Source: Phialophora verrucosa
Taxonomy: Eukaryota > Ascomycota > Eurotiomycetes > Chaetothyriales > Herpotrichiellaceae
NCBI GenBank assembly: GCA_002099365.1
Contig: MSED01000015.1
Span: 1 to 64,000, forward strand
Length of the DNA stretch: 64,000 nucleotides
Direction: 5' to 3'
The translations under genes were made by a program, and so were the position numbers. The notes beneath the pieces were generated by a model. The model saw nothing but the letters and a program-made list of their open reading frames with translations, was not told the origin of the DNA and did no database searches. Below are positions 1-12,399 of this stretch, piece by piece. The first letter of the stretch is position 1, and each line of letters starts with the position of its first letter.

Positions 1-610
1 ATATAATATAATCTTTATATAATATAATTTTAATATAATATAATCTCTAATATAATCTTATTATTAATATAACCTTTAATATAAAACCCTCTTTATTATA
101 ATATAATCTTTAATATAATAAATCTTTATTATAATATAATCGCTAATAAATATATTAGGGTTATAATATAATCTAATTAATATATTATAATATTATATAA
201 TTATTAATATAAATAATTATTAATATAATATAATTATTAGTATAATATAATCTTTAATATAATCTCTAATATAATCTTTAATATAAAACCCTCTTTATTA
301 TAATATAATCTTTAATATAAAACCCTCTTTATTATAATATAATCACTAATATAATATAATTAGGTTATAATATAATCTTTAATATAATATAATTATTAAT
401 ATAATATAATTATTAATATAATATAATCTTTAATATAATCTTTAATATAAAGCTTTCTTTATTATAATATAATCTTTATTAGAATATAATCTTTATTAAA
501 ATATAATCGCTAATATAATATAATCTCTAATAAAATATAATTATTAATATAATATAATTATTAATATAATCTTTAATATAAAGCCCTCTTTATTATAATA
601 TAATCTTTAA
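1..610. repeat. Low-complexity TATAATATAATC-type repeats
   Basis: Imperfect tandem copies of units such as TATAATATAATCTTTAATA, interrupted by AAACCCTCTTTATTA, run from the window start to about 610. GC content is extremely low. The pattern could be a simple AT satellite or a repeat driven to its limit by RIP. No telomeric TTAGGG array is present. The left end is cut by the window edge, so its real extent is unknown. Confidence 0.8.
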
Positions 611-3600
611 TATAATATAATAACCCTTAAGCTATAATATTAAAGATAATATAATAAGAATTTAAAATATAAGTAATATAGGCTTAATATATACTTTAGG
701 CTCTATAAAATTAAGAGAAGATAAAGACGATAAAAAATAAAGCTAGGCTCTTTTTATTTAACTCTAGCCTCTTATTTTTCAACCTTAGCCTCTTACTCTA
801 TAGGTATAGAGTATTTTATATTTAATAGTAAATAATATTAAGCTTATAGTAAAAAGATATATACTTACCTTTTAAGAAATATTTAAAAGATTAATAACTA
901 AAAAATATAGTAGTTTTCTAAAAGTATTATAAATATAATAAGTTTCTAGAAGTACTATAAGTATAGTAATTTCCTTAAAGTACTATAAGTATAATAGTTT
1001 CTTTAAAGTACTATAAGTATAGTAATTTCCTAAAAATACTACTAAAATATTTATTATTTTAAATTAAGCTTAATATAGCTTAGCCTATACTAGTCTTAGC
1101 GTATTTTAGTATATCTCTCGGGTATAAATAAATAAACCTCTATCTTTATTATTACCTCTTCTTTATATCTATACTACTACCTCCTTAGTAAGTCCCCTCT
1201 CTTTATTTTTTTCGAGCCTATTTTTTCCTATAGTAGTTCCTTATCTATATAGTCTTTTTTTTTAACCCTTACTTTAAAAAAAAATATATCCTAAAGTTAC
1301 CCTAAAAAAGTCGGGCCTAGATTCGCTAAATTTAAGTCTCGGTAAACTTTAGCCTATTTTATTATATAGCTCCGCCTCTAATATAGTAAAGTAAGTTAAG
1401 TATTATATATCTTAAAGAAAATAAAGACTAACTTAAAAAAATAAAGCCTATATTAAAATTTAATAAAAGAATAGTCTTAATTAACTATCTCGCCTATTTA
1501 CTAATAGTAAATCTTCCTTTAAAGAAAAATTATAATAAATCTTTTTTTTCGACCCTTTATACTTTTTTTTTTTAAAGTATATAGTTAACCTCCTTTATTT
1601 TTTTCGATTTAATACTTAATTCTAGCGAGGAAAAAATAATATTTAAGTCTATACTAAATACTAATTATACTATAAAGATAATAAGATATTTTTTAAGCCT
1701 ACCCTTAAAAAAATCGAAGTAAAGAATACTAACTTTATTTTTTTTTAGATTATCTTTACTAAAGGCTTTAATACGGTCGATAGTATTAATATTTAAGAGT
1801 ACTTAACTTATAGCTATCTTACTAAAGTAAAATTAAAGCTCCCCTTATTTTTTTCGATTATTAACTCGTAAAAATAAAATATATTTATAGAAGAATATTT
1901 TATCGTGTTCTAAGTCTATAATCCTAATAAGAATAAGTCTAAAGTTTATTTTCTTTAAGCTAAAATTCGAAATTTACTAACGAAAGTTAAGTTAATAATA
2001 AAGCTAGCTCTATTAGTATCTACCGCTAGAACTTTATTAAAGTATATATTTTCCGACCTTAGGTTCGAAAATAACTAACCGAATTATAGTTCTTTAAAAT
2101 ATTAATATACTATATAAATAAAGCTAAGAATTAGAAGGTTAATTTAATTTCCTCGATCCTTACCTTATAAAAAACTAATCTAATTCTAGTTTAATGTTAA
2201 TAAAGTAGTAGCCGCACTTAAGAAGAATAGCTATAAAAGTATTTTATAAGCTCGTCTTTAGAAAAAACGACTTTAAGATTATAACTTAAGCGGTATAGCG
2301 GTAAAGCCTTAATTTTTTCGAGTACTAGTATAATTATAAGCGAAAGTAGGCTCTTTTTTTTTAAGCGTTAATATAATAATAAAAGCTTCGAAATTTTCGA
2401 AGTAGTATAGCGTTTTATACTTTTTAAGCTAGTAGAACTAAGCTTTAACTTTTTCGACCTAAGGGTCTAAAAATATAATAATATATTTGACTAACTATAA
2501 TAATACTATTTCCCTTATAATTTTTAAGCTCTTCCTTAATAATAACTAACTAAATCTTAAAATTTTAATATATTACTCTTTAACTTTAGTTTAAGTATAT
2601 CTTTAATATTTTTTAATATTTTAATATAATTTACTTTATTTCTTATATTATTATTTATTTAAATTATATATTATAATAATAATAATATTAATATAAATTA
2701 AATTTTATAATAATAATATTATATTTCTAATTTATATTATTAAATCTTAAGGAAAAGACTTAAATTTCTTATTTTTTAATATATTAATATAAATAATTTT
2801 ATATTTTATATTATTATAACTTTAAAATAGAGAGAGGGGCCTTCTAAATTATTAATATAAACTTAATTTATTAGTATAATAGTTTAAATCTTAAATTTTA
2901 ACTTATAAATCCTTTACCTTAAGCTTAAGGTAACTCCTTTAATTTTATAACTTTTTAAGGACTAGCTTAATTTTTACGAAACTTTTATTATAGATACTAT
3001 TTATAGCCCTCTTTTTAATAGAATTAAAATTTTCACTTCGAAAAATTTTAGTTAAAAAGTTATAGGTCTTTTTTCTTTCTTAAGGTTTTCTTATTATTTC
3101 CCCCTTAAGGTTAACTTAATATCTCTATATTAGAGAGGGATATTTTATATTCTAAGACTATATACCTATAAAATAGACCCTTATAGATAATATTATCGAA
3201 AAAACTCGAAGGTTATACGATAGGTACCGAGCGAAATAAGTACCGGAATATATCTTAGTACTTATTATATAAAAAATCTTAGTTTCTATCGATAGGTACT
3301 ATCGAGTAGGGTAGTAGAGTATAATATAAAGTAGAGTACTTATCTTATTCCTCTATAGACTCTTTAAATACGTCTAAGCCGGCGTACTATTCTTAAATTT
3401 TATCGCTAACTAAAGGTATCTCTACTATAAATATTAGTTCTTTATTTATCGGTAGTAATATTTTCGCTCTTTATTTAAGCCGCCGGCTTTAGTATAAGCG
3501 TAAAGGTATCTCTTATAGAGAAGGTATATTATTATCGTCTAAAGACTCTTTAATATTCGCGGGATAAGAAAGATTAAAAGTTAGAACTTTACGAGCTTCT

Positions 3601-4089
3601 TCTTCTTAAGGATTATCTTTAGGTATAGGTTTAGTATTTATAAGAAAATTATTAGAGTATTAGTAAAATCGCTTAAGATAACTAACTATATAAGTTCTCT
3701 ATAGTTAAGAACTATTAAGTTCTACTAAAATATATATCCCCTTCTCTTAATTCGCCTTTATAATTCTAAATAGTCTAAACTAATAAAATACTAACTTCTT
3801 CTCTATAGATATATTTATTAATCTAGCTATATTATAGCTTAATACTAATATACCCTCCTTAAGTAGTTATAAGTATAGATTATAGCTTTTATTAAAGTAC
3901 TTCTTTCTTAGCCTTTATATTCGGTTTAAATATACTACCGCCTCTTTTAAATTTTAGTTATGTCTTTCGAGGGCTTATATATATATAGTAATTAAATTAA
4001 TAGTATTAATAACCTTATTTTAATTTATAATATTCTATATTATAATCTTAAGTTTAATAGAAAGAATTAGTTATTTAAGGAACTTAACT

Positions 4090-4560
4090 TTATATAGTAT
4101 TATACCGGTTTTAGCTTTAATTATTATCTAGTCGGCCTAAAGAATAGTATAAAGGTAATTTATTTAAGTACCGCCGCTGTTAGTATAAGTTATCTTTAAG
4201 AGAGCGTTTATAACGCCTTTATATCTAATTTCTACTTAACTATTCGCTTATAGATAATATATAGAGGTAACTATATATTTAATTCTATATTTATCTATAA
4301 GTGCTTTTACTTAACCCTTATTCTCCGGTCCGCTATTATATACTAATCGTCTAAATAGTCTATAGCGATAAATAATCTCCTTCTAAAGGAACTTTACTAT
4401 AGTAGTATTATTAGTAGCCGTAATATCTCGCGCTTCTATCTAGCCGCTTATATTACTTTAAGCTTTAATAAGATACCTTTTTTCTTAAGATATTAGTATT
4501 AAAGTATAATTAATATTAATCTATTTTTAGCGCTTATCGACTAAAGTTAAGAATATTATA
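4090..4560 (-). pseudogene. Retrotransposon integrase core, RIP-inactivated
   Basis: The minus-strand frame contains, in order, a segment ending IEARDITATN, then KFL*KEIIYRYR, then GPENKG, VKALIDKYRIK, and YKGVINALLK, with stops where Gln or Trp would lie. This matches the rve integrase core of fungal Ty3/gypsy elements, including the region around the second catalytic Asp and the downstream Tyr-His-Pro-Gln segment, now altered by RIP. It is not functional: several stops interrupt it and the catalytic acidic region near GPENKG has an Asn where the family has Asp. Confidence 0.82.
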
Positions 4561-5939
4561 TTATATAGCCTTTAGCTTATATAGAATTAGTATTCCGGAT
4601 AAGTCTTTATAAATACTTCTATATTTTAGTACTAACCCTTTTAGTAGTAATAATTAAATACCCTCTAATATATTACTTCTTAACTAAAATATTTAATATT
4701 ATTATATATTACTTTAAGTATTCTTTACTTCTCTATATTATTATTAATTACTCTTCTATTTAGCTTATTCTCTATTAGCTTCCGAAATAAATACTCTCCT
4801 TTTATAAAGTAGTTAGTTAAGTCTTTTTAGAGTTTCCGAAACTTATTATTACTTATCTCTAAAGGACGCTACTAATCTTATAAGTATTTAGTAAGCCTTT
4901 TTAATTCCTTTAAGTACTCTCCCTTAAATAATTAGATTATACGCGGTTTACCGAAGCTTATAGATTAATCTTAAGTATAAGTAACTATAGACCTTACTAA
5001 AGTAAAATTCTAATAAGTAGTGTTTTATTTAATTAGTTAAAGACTTCTCTATATAAAGAGTATTTAAGCTTTAATTTAATCCTTAATATCCTCTTTTTAT
5101 TTAGCTTCTTTAATATCTTCCTAGGTCGAAGGGCGTTAAGATAAAGTATCAGTAACTATATTCTACTTACCTAGAATATACTATACTTTAAAATTAAATC
5201 TACGGATCTATACTAGCTATTAATTAATAACGGCCTTAAGTAAGTCGGTAAACTACTAATTAAGCTAAGCTATAAGAGTTATTATATCGGTCTCTATAAT
5301 AAAGTAAATAGTATATAGTTAATATTTAAACTTCTTAAGGGCTTTTAGTAATCCGCGGGCCTTTCGCTTAAATATATTATACTCCTTCTTAGTTTTAGAC
5401 TAGATACCGCTCTTATACCTTATAGCTTATTATTTACCTATTACCGGGTCTATCTATATAATTACGGCGCTTTAGCCTCTTTTACTAGTATTGATAGTAA
5501 GTATAATTAAGCCGGCGCCTTCTTAATAATTTAGACTAATTAATATAAGAGTAGAGGATAACGCCTTCTTTAGTTCTTCTATACTCTTAGCGTATATCTC
5601 TATCTAGACCTAAATAATATTCTTTTAAAGTAAGTTATATAAAGGCTTTACTATTATCGCGAAATATAAAATCTATACGCGATAATATATATAGATCCTA
5701 AGGAATCTATAAAGTTCTAGCTAGTTTATTAAAGTTAGCTATATTAGGATCTTATAAATCTTAAACTATTATAGATATTATCCGTCCTAATTATAGATAT
5801 ATTCGACTATCTTAATCCTTTATATATAGAGCTATAGCTTTTATCCGGCTATAGTAGTATTAGTAAGCTTAAGATTAAGTAGTACCGCGTCTAGATTTAT
5901 TAGATATTCTAGTATATATAAGCGGACTCGAGGAACTAC

Positions 5940-6450
5940 CTTTTATTATTAGTAGTCGCTCTTTAGCCTCTTTATACTAATATTATCTAGGAATAGCCGA
6001 GTAGCTTTCGGTATCTATTCCTTTAGAATCTAATTTATAATCTATATAAATTACGCTATAGAATTAGTTATATTCTATAAAAGTGTTATATAATAAATAA
6101 GTCCAATTAGAGTATAAATACCTATTAAATCTCGACTCTCTTTTATAAATTTAATTTAATTATAACTCGAGAGCTAATCTAATAAGGAGGTTATCTATAT
6201 TCCGCCGAACTCTTCCGTAAAGTTATTAGCTAAAGGAGATAGATTTATATTTCGAATTATTATTTAATTAATATTTTATACTATAATTACTAATTAATAC
6301 TCTTTAGGCTTCTTTTTCTTAACTAAGAAGAATAGGTTTTAGTATAATCTATATCTTAGTTTAAAGAGATCTAAGTTAATCTTCTCCTTTATTAATGTAA
6401 TTATTATTAGCTTAAGTACTTTCGGGATAGGGAAGCTCTTTATCTACTAT
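5940..6450 (-). pseudogene. Retrotransposon reverse transcriptase, RIP-inactivated
   Basis: On the minus strand the frame shows IPKVLKLI, then FFLVKKKKPKEY*LVI, then a block resembling the Thr-Ile-Arg-Asp RT segment, then FTEEFGGI*ITSLLD, and finally RLFLDNISIK. The last block sits where the family has the catalytic aspartate pair, here one Asp and one Asn. These are successive conserved blocks of Ty3/gypsy reverse transcriptase at the expected spacing. Multiple TAA/TAG codons interrupt the frame, consistent with RIP of Gln and Trp codons. Confidence 0.82.
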
Positions 6451-7489
6451 AGGATATACGGAATAATCCTTATTATCTATAAAGGTACTACTTTACGATA
6501 AATCCGCCTAATTTCTTTAAGGTCTTAAGCTAAAGCTCTTTCGCGGTTATATAGAATCTCTATAAGGATCTTCTTCTTATTAAATGTTAAATTAAGTTTA
6601 ATAACTAGTTTCTTTAAATATTCGGGTGTTAAGCGTTACCCTCGAGGAAATTTAGTAAGGTATAGATTTATTTAATCTAAGAATATATATAGCCGGCTAT
6701 TATAGGTAGCTATTACCTACTCCTATACCTTTATACGCTAGTTTAAGAGCTTATTAAGCGTTAAACTATCTTAGAAATCTAAATTAATAAGTTTTATCTT
6801 ATTAACCTTCCGCTTATATAAGGTGTTTATATAAACTTCTAAAGGCTTCCTAGATTAATATTATTTATAACGTTATTTATTCTTTAAGTCTTATATTATA
6901 GCTTCTTTATTAAATAATCTTAAGGACTTTACTAGTTATCGGTTATCTTTAATATTAAAAGGTTAAGCCTAAAAGTATATTTTATTAAACTTATTATTAC
7001 TTAAATTATAAGTATTTAAAGTAGAGATTAAAGTATTATTTTTATTTACTTTAAAGTTAATTACTTATACTCTTCTTTAATTTTACTAAGCCCTAACTAA
7101 AGTAAGTATAGGCCTTTTTATCTCTTTATATTCGTTTAGCCTTTTAAAGTAGATATATATATAAGCTTAACTATTAATTTTATTATTATATTATTACTAA
7201 GATCTAGAGCTAACTATATAAGAAGCTAGAGCCGCTTCCCGTTAAAGCTATTTATTAGACTTATAATATATATATTATCGTTCTTCTCCTAGACTAAGCC
7301 TCGGGTAGCCTTCTAGAATAGCCTATCTAGAATAAAGCGATATATCGGATTTATAATATCTATTATATAGATATTAGTTAAGACTTTAATATCGGTAATA
7401 TTAATTACTATATCTTTAATTATATCTACGAAATCTTTTTAGTCTTTATTAAATCCTATAGTATTATAAATAAACTTTATCTTTCGTAT

Positions 7490-7580
7490 AAGTCGAGATA
7501 ATCCCCGGTCTTTAACTAGACCTAAGGATATTAAATTAATCTCCGCTCCGGTATCTAATAATAAATCTTTATACTACCCC
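7490..7580 (-). pseudogene. Retrotransposon aspartic protease motif
   Basis: The minus strand reads LLLDTGAEINLISLGLVK, a retropepsin active-site segment with the DTGA triad region intact. It lies upstream, in reading direction, of the RT, as expected of a Ty3/gypsy pol. The motif survives because its codons contain no CA or TG step that RIP could alter. Confidence 0.78.
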
Positions 7581-10289
7581 TATATCTTTACCGGTAAATA
7601 AGGGTAGCTGCTATAATATAATTATAGATATATTAGACGGTTTTTATTAAAGCTTATCTATACTATATTAACTCTTATAATAGGTTCTTCTTAAGTCTAG
7701 TTTATTTTAACTTATAGAGGATATATTTAATAAATTAGCTTTTATCTACCTTTATTATAATACTAATATTTATAAGAAAACTACTCGTTATATACTTCTT
7801 TTATTAATAGTAAGTCCTATAATCGAATAGTTATCTCTTAATCTAATAGCTAATTAATAATTCTCCCGATACTATTTAAATCCTACAAAAGTACCTTCTA
7901 AAGAGGCCTAGGACTAGGCGGTCTATACTATATCTCCTTTATAATATATAGGCGCTATAAAACTCGCCTTAAGTATATATATTTATTATTATTATCTATC
8001 TCGGTATCTTCTAATCGCGGGTTATATATTTAGTTATTCTATATATTATATAGAGTTATTAGCGGCCTCTAATTAGTTAACTATTCTAGCGCGAGAATAT
8101 CGTCTATAGTGCTATTAAAGATAATCTCTCTATTTAGTCTTACTTATCGCGTTATATAATATTATTAACCGTCTATAATAAGCTTATATATACTAATCCG
8201 AAGGTGCTTCGCTTATATATATTCTTTTTACTATAGTACCGGTCGCTTTTTAAGAGCGTTAATATAAATATTAGTCTTCGGCTAGTTAATATAAATTCCT
8301 TTTAGCCTAGCTAGCTTTAATATATATAAATCGTCTTTCGAGTCTTCTAGTATACTATAATCTAGCTTTAATCTAACCGCTTAAATAAGGTTTATCCTTA
8401 CTAAGAGAGGCTTTAAATCCTCTTCTTTTATCCTATAAGGCTATCCGGAAGAGATATTAATATACTTATTAATTTTATATATAATCTATTCTAGATATTT
8501 AAGCTTCGTCTCTTTCTATAGAATTAGTAGTACTAGTAAGGGCCGGTCTTAACCGCGGAACCTTTCTAGTGTAATCTTATAATCTAGGTTAAGATATAAT
8601 ACGCCGGTAGCCTTTTAATATACTTATTATAGATCTTTATATAATATATAGCCTTATTAGTTATAGAGGAAATAGCTCTCTCTAGTAATACTTATATTTA
8701 ACTTACGCTAATTAAATTACTCTCTAGTATAGTATTATAGATTATTACTAAACCTTACCGACCGTTCTTAGAAAGAAGGTCCCCGAGAAGGCTAGATCGC
8801 TTTCGGAGAAACTCCCCTTAAGGCTTTAATTAATTTATTTATAAAGTTAGGAGTAATTATATTACGCGCCTAGATTAGTAAAGTAAGCGCTCTTATTAAT
8901 CGGGTTAGTTTATTTACCGAGGATATAATAGTTTTTAAGGTTATAAGCTTTATTAACTACGCTTATATATTCTCTTTAGTCTTTATAGCTATACTATCTA
9001 GTTAATCTTTTCGATATTTATCTTCTCGAGCTTCCTTCTTTCGGAATATAGAAGGTTAAGTCTCTTTCTTATATATTAAGTCTTAATATTCCTTATTTAG
9101 TATACTCTATATAAATTTACTAGTTTTACTATTAACTTCTTATAAATCTCTTACCTATTCTTAATACTTTTAGAAATTTAAGTTCTCTAGCTTCTTATCT
9201 AGTAGGTTCTACTTCTTTTAAATCTTATCTATATATACCTTTAGTAGTTTAGAGAGGAAAAGACGGTAGTAAATATAATTAGTCTCTACTCCGTTATTAA
9301 TTAAGTACTTTATAGCTTTACAGAATTAATAAAGGTATAAATTAAGGTTCTAGAACTTATCGCGATAGCGTTTTAAAAGTATATAAAGGTAGTATATACT
9401 TATTATTTATTATATCTTATCTTGATTTTTATATTTATCTAAAACTCTCTCTTTAAACTTTATTTAATCTATTTTATTATACTTTATAAGCTCTTTATAC
9501 TTCTCTTTCTCTATCTTTAATATAAAATATATAAATCTCTAAATATACTCTTTACTATTTATTACTTAATTATATTTATATAGCTCTTTAAACTTTTCGA
9601 AAAAGGTAGTCGCGTTCCTTCTATTAAAGTATAATAAATTATCGCTCTTATTTAAGCTTTAAGGTATCTCTCTTATAAATATTACTATAAAAGAAGTATA
9701 TATCGGCGGCGTTAAGATTTCCGGTATTAATAATCTCTATATAATATTACTCGCCGCGGTAGATAATACTACCTTTCCTTTTCTATTTAAAGCTCTAAAT
9801 AAAGCTATCTTTAGCTTCTCTATTAATTTAATAAAATATAATAAATATAAGTTTTATCTTTTTAAGTAAAGTAATCTAAACTCTAGATATTTATATATTT
9901 TATTATTTTTATATATATAAAAGATTACTTCTTTTAGTAGTTAATAGTTACCGCTTTCTTAAATATTTATAGATAATCTTAGAGTTTTAAAGGACTCTTT
10001 TCTTAATTTAATTCTAGTAATTTCTATTACTATCTATAGTTATTCCTTCGCGTCCGATTATTAAGTCTCTCTTTACTAAATATAGCTAATACTTTAATAT
10101 TAGCTCCCTGTTAAGTAAATCTTCGGTCTCGAGTAGCCTACTCTTCTTAAGAGCTTAAAGGGTATTAGGGTTAACTATATTCCCCTCTTTAAGTGCTAGT
10201 CGTTAGTCTTAAGTCTTCTAGATAGTTATTTAGTTATTAGTTTTCGCCTTATATAGTAATAGCTAATATATATAGCTAGGACCCCGAAA

Positions 10290-10720
10290 GAACACCTTAA
10301 GTAGCAGTCTCCTTAAATAGCTAGTATAGTTTATAACCTACGCCCGTATAGCGGGATAAACTTACTTAGCTAATAATTTAGATAATTCTTTTATATAGCG
10401 GTCCTATATATATAGCTAGCTTCTCTAGTTCTAGTTAGTTAGTCGATAGGTAAGTAAGTAGTTAGTCTAGTCGGTCTTCGTCGTTTATAGCGTTATATCG
10501 TCGTTTCGTTATTTAGTCGTCTATCCGATCGTCCTGCCGCGCGTAGACTTACCTACGTTATTACAGTCCTAATATTCTTAGGCGAACGTTCTTATTAGAG
10601 GCACTAATAAACTAGGGTAAGGCTTTATAGCCTCTAGGTAAAGGGTTATACGGCGGTAGGTACTACCTCTTTATCCCCGGTATACTATATAGTAATAAAC
10701 AGCTTTATAAATAATAGTAT
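10290..10720. other. Less degraded, CG-rich pocket inside the RIP block
   Basis: This stretch is visibly richer in C and G than its surroundings, with runs such as GTCGTCTATCCGATCGTCC and a few surviving CA and TG steps. It carries no open frame. It may be an LTR or leader of the adjacent minus-strand retrotransposon, or a unique segment that escaped the heaviest RIP. No pairing copy was found by eye. Confidence 0.45.
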
Positions 10721-10889
10721 TATATATTTTATTACCTATAGTATATATATATATTAAATATATACTATTACTCTATTTATAATATATAGCGGAGGTATAT
10801 AGCCTTACGCTAAGGATTTAACTAATTAGATAGTACGGTTACTTATCTGTATATTATATAGGTATATACAGCTAATCAGCGCTATAAGT

Positions 10890-11245
10890 ATCACCGCCTT
10901 ATTACACTATTTAAAATAGTAGAATCCTAACTAGTATTATATAAGGAATAGTGGAATCTTATTTAAAATAGTAGATTTCTAACTAATAAAGGTTATATTA
11001 CTAATATATTATATAAGTAATAGTAGAATCTTAATTAAAATAATAGAATCCTAACTAATATTATATAAGGAATAGTAGAATCCTATTTAAAATAGTGGAA
11101 TCCTAACTAGTATTATATAAGGAATAGTAGAATCCTATTTAAAATAGTAGATTTCTAACTAATAAAGGTTATATTACTAATATATTATATAAGGAATAGT
11201 AAAATCCTATTTAAAATAATAGAATCCTATTTAATATTTTAACTT
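10890..11245. repeat. Short direct repeats (GAATCCTAACTA family)
   Basis: The segment GAATCCTAACTAGTATTATA occurs near 10,922 and 11,099, with a close variant near 11,046. The pieces TATTTAAAATAGTAG and TTTCTAACTAATAAAGGTTA also recur with the same spacing of about 178 bases. The GAATCCTA start resembles the ends of some fungal LTRs, so this may be a pair of nested or tandem solo-LTR remnants. That assignment is inference. Confidence 0.7.
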
Positions 11246-12399
11246 CTTAATTAAGATAGCGTTAAGCCTATTTAGAATAGGTATCTACTATAGATGCCTA
11301 AATAATATAAGGTTAGAAATTCGAGCCCTATAATCGGTTAGTTAAAGTAAGCTATACTACTAAGATTAAGAAAGCTAGTCGAGAGTAGAGGATATAATAA
11401 ATAAAATATATAAAGAAGAATAAGAAGAGCGAAGAGTAAGGAGTTAGCGGATATACTAATAAAGTATACTATTAAAGTTAAGAGGGTTAATTAATAATAA
11501 GATAAATATTATATATACCTCTATATAAAGGTAACTATCTTAGTTACTATATACTATATTTAAGCTATTTAATATATAACTATAGTATATACTATACCGA
11601 CTTAATACCTTCGCCCTATAATATATTAATAAGAACCCTTTACTTAACTTATAGCTTCTCTATTACGGTCTATAGCTATAGCTAATACCTTCCTTAGTCT
11701 ATAATATTATTATTTATACCTCGCTCTATTATCTATTATTATATAAATACTTAAACTTAAAGTTATTATTATTAGAGCTATATACGCTTAGCGGCATCTT
11801 ATAATATAGGTAAAACCTATTTTAAGCGATATAGAATTAGTAAGAGTTTACCTTAAGATCTATATCCTCCTCGTAAAAATTAAAGTAAGATATATCCTTA
11901 TTATCGTTACTAGTATTAACCTTATCCTTATTACTAACATAAGTATTATCTTTACTACTAGTGTCGACCTTATCTTAGTTACTATAATCGTCGTTATTAA
12001 TACTCCCTATAACGCTAACTTCCGCTTTATCTATAGCGTTAATATTAGTACTAGATCCTTCGCTCTTAAGTATATCTCGGCGCCCGATAAAGGGAAGGGG
12101 GCTCTTATATCGGCGAAACTAATCTTCGACCTATATATAGTAGGCGTTAATAGGTATTATAATAAGTCTTATCTAAATAAGTCTCTTACCCTCTTTATAT
12201 AAGGTATAGTAAATATAGCTATATTTAAAGTCCTTATTTATATAGATAATCACCCCTCTATTATATTTATATTCTAGGTAGATTAGGTCTATATATAGGG
12301 TATAAGTCGTATCTAAAGGCTAAGAAAGTTAGTATATAGATAGAGTAGAAATAAGGGCGATACTATTACTAAATACGATCCTTAATATATATTAAATCT

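Larger units (their letters stand above)
3900..9700 (-). mobile_element. Degraded Ty3/gypsy LTR retrotransposon
   Basis: Reading the minus strand through its stops gives, from high to low coordinate, an aspartic protease motif (about 7,575-7,495), reverse transcriptase (about 6,450-5,940) and integrase core (about 4,560-4,090). The order protease, RT, integrase is that of Ty3/gypsy; Ty1/copia has integrase before RT. A gag region would be expected at about 8-9.7 kb but I could not identify it. LTRs were not located, so the outer limits are approximate. All three domains are broken by TAA/TAG stops and Met-to-Ile, His-to-Tyr and Cys-to-Tyr type changes typical of RIP, so the copy is dead. Confidence 0.83.

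Noticed and set aside
1..610. Telomere or CRISPR-like array
   Set aside because: There is no TTAGGG tandem array, and the repeats are imperfect AT runs without regular unique spacers.
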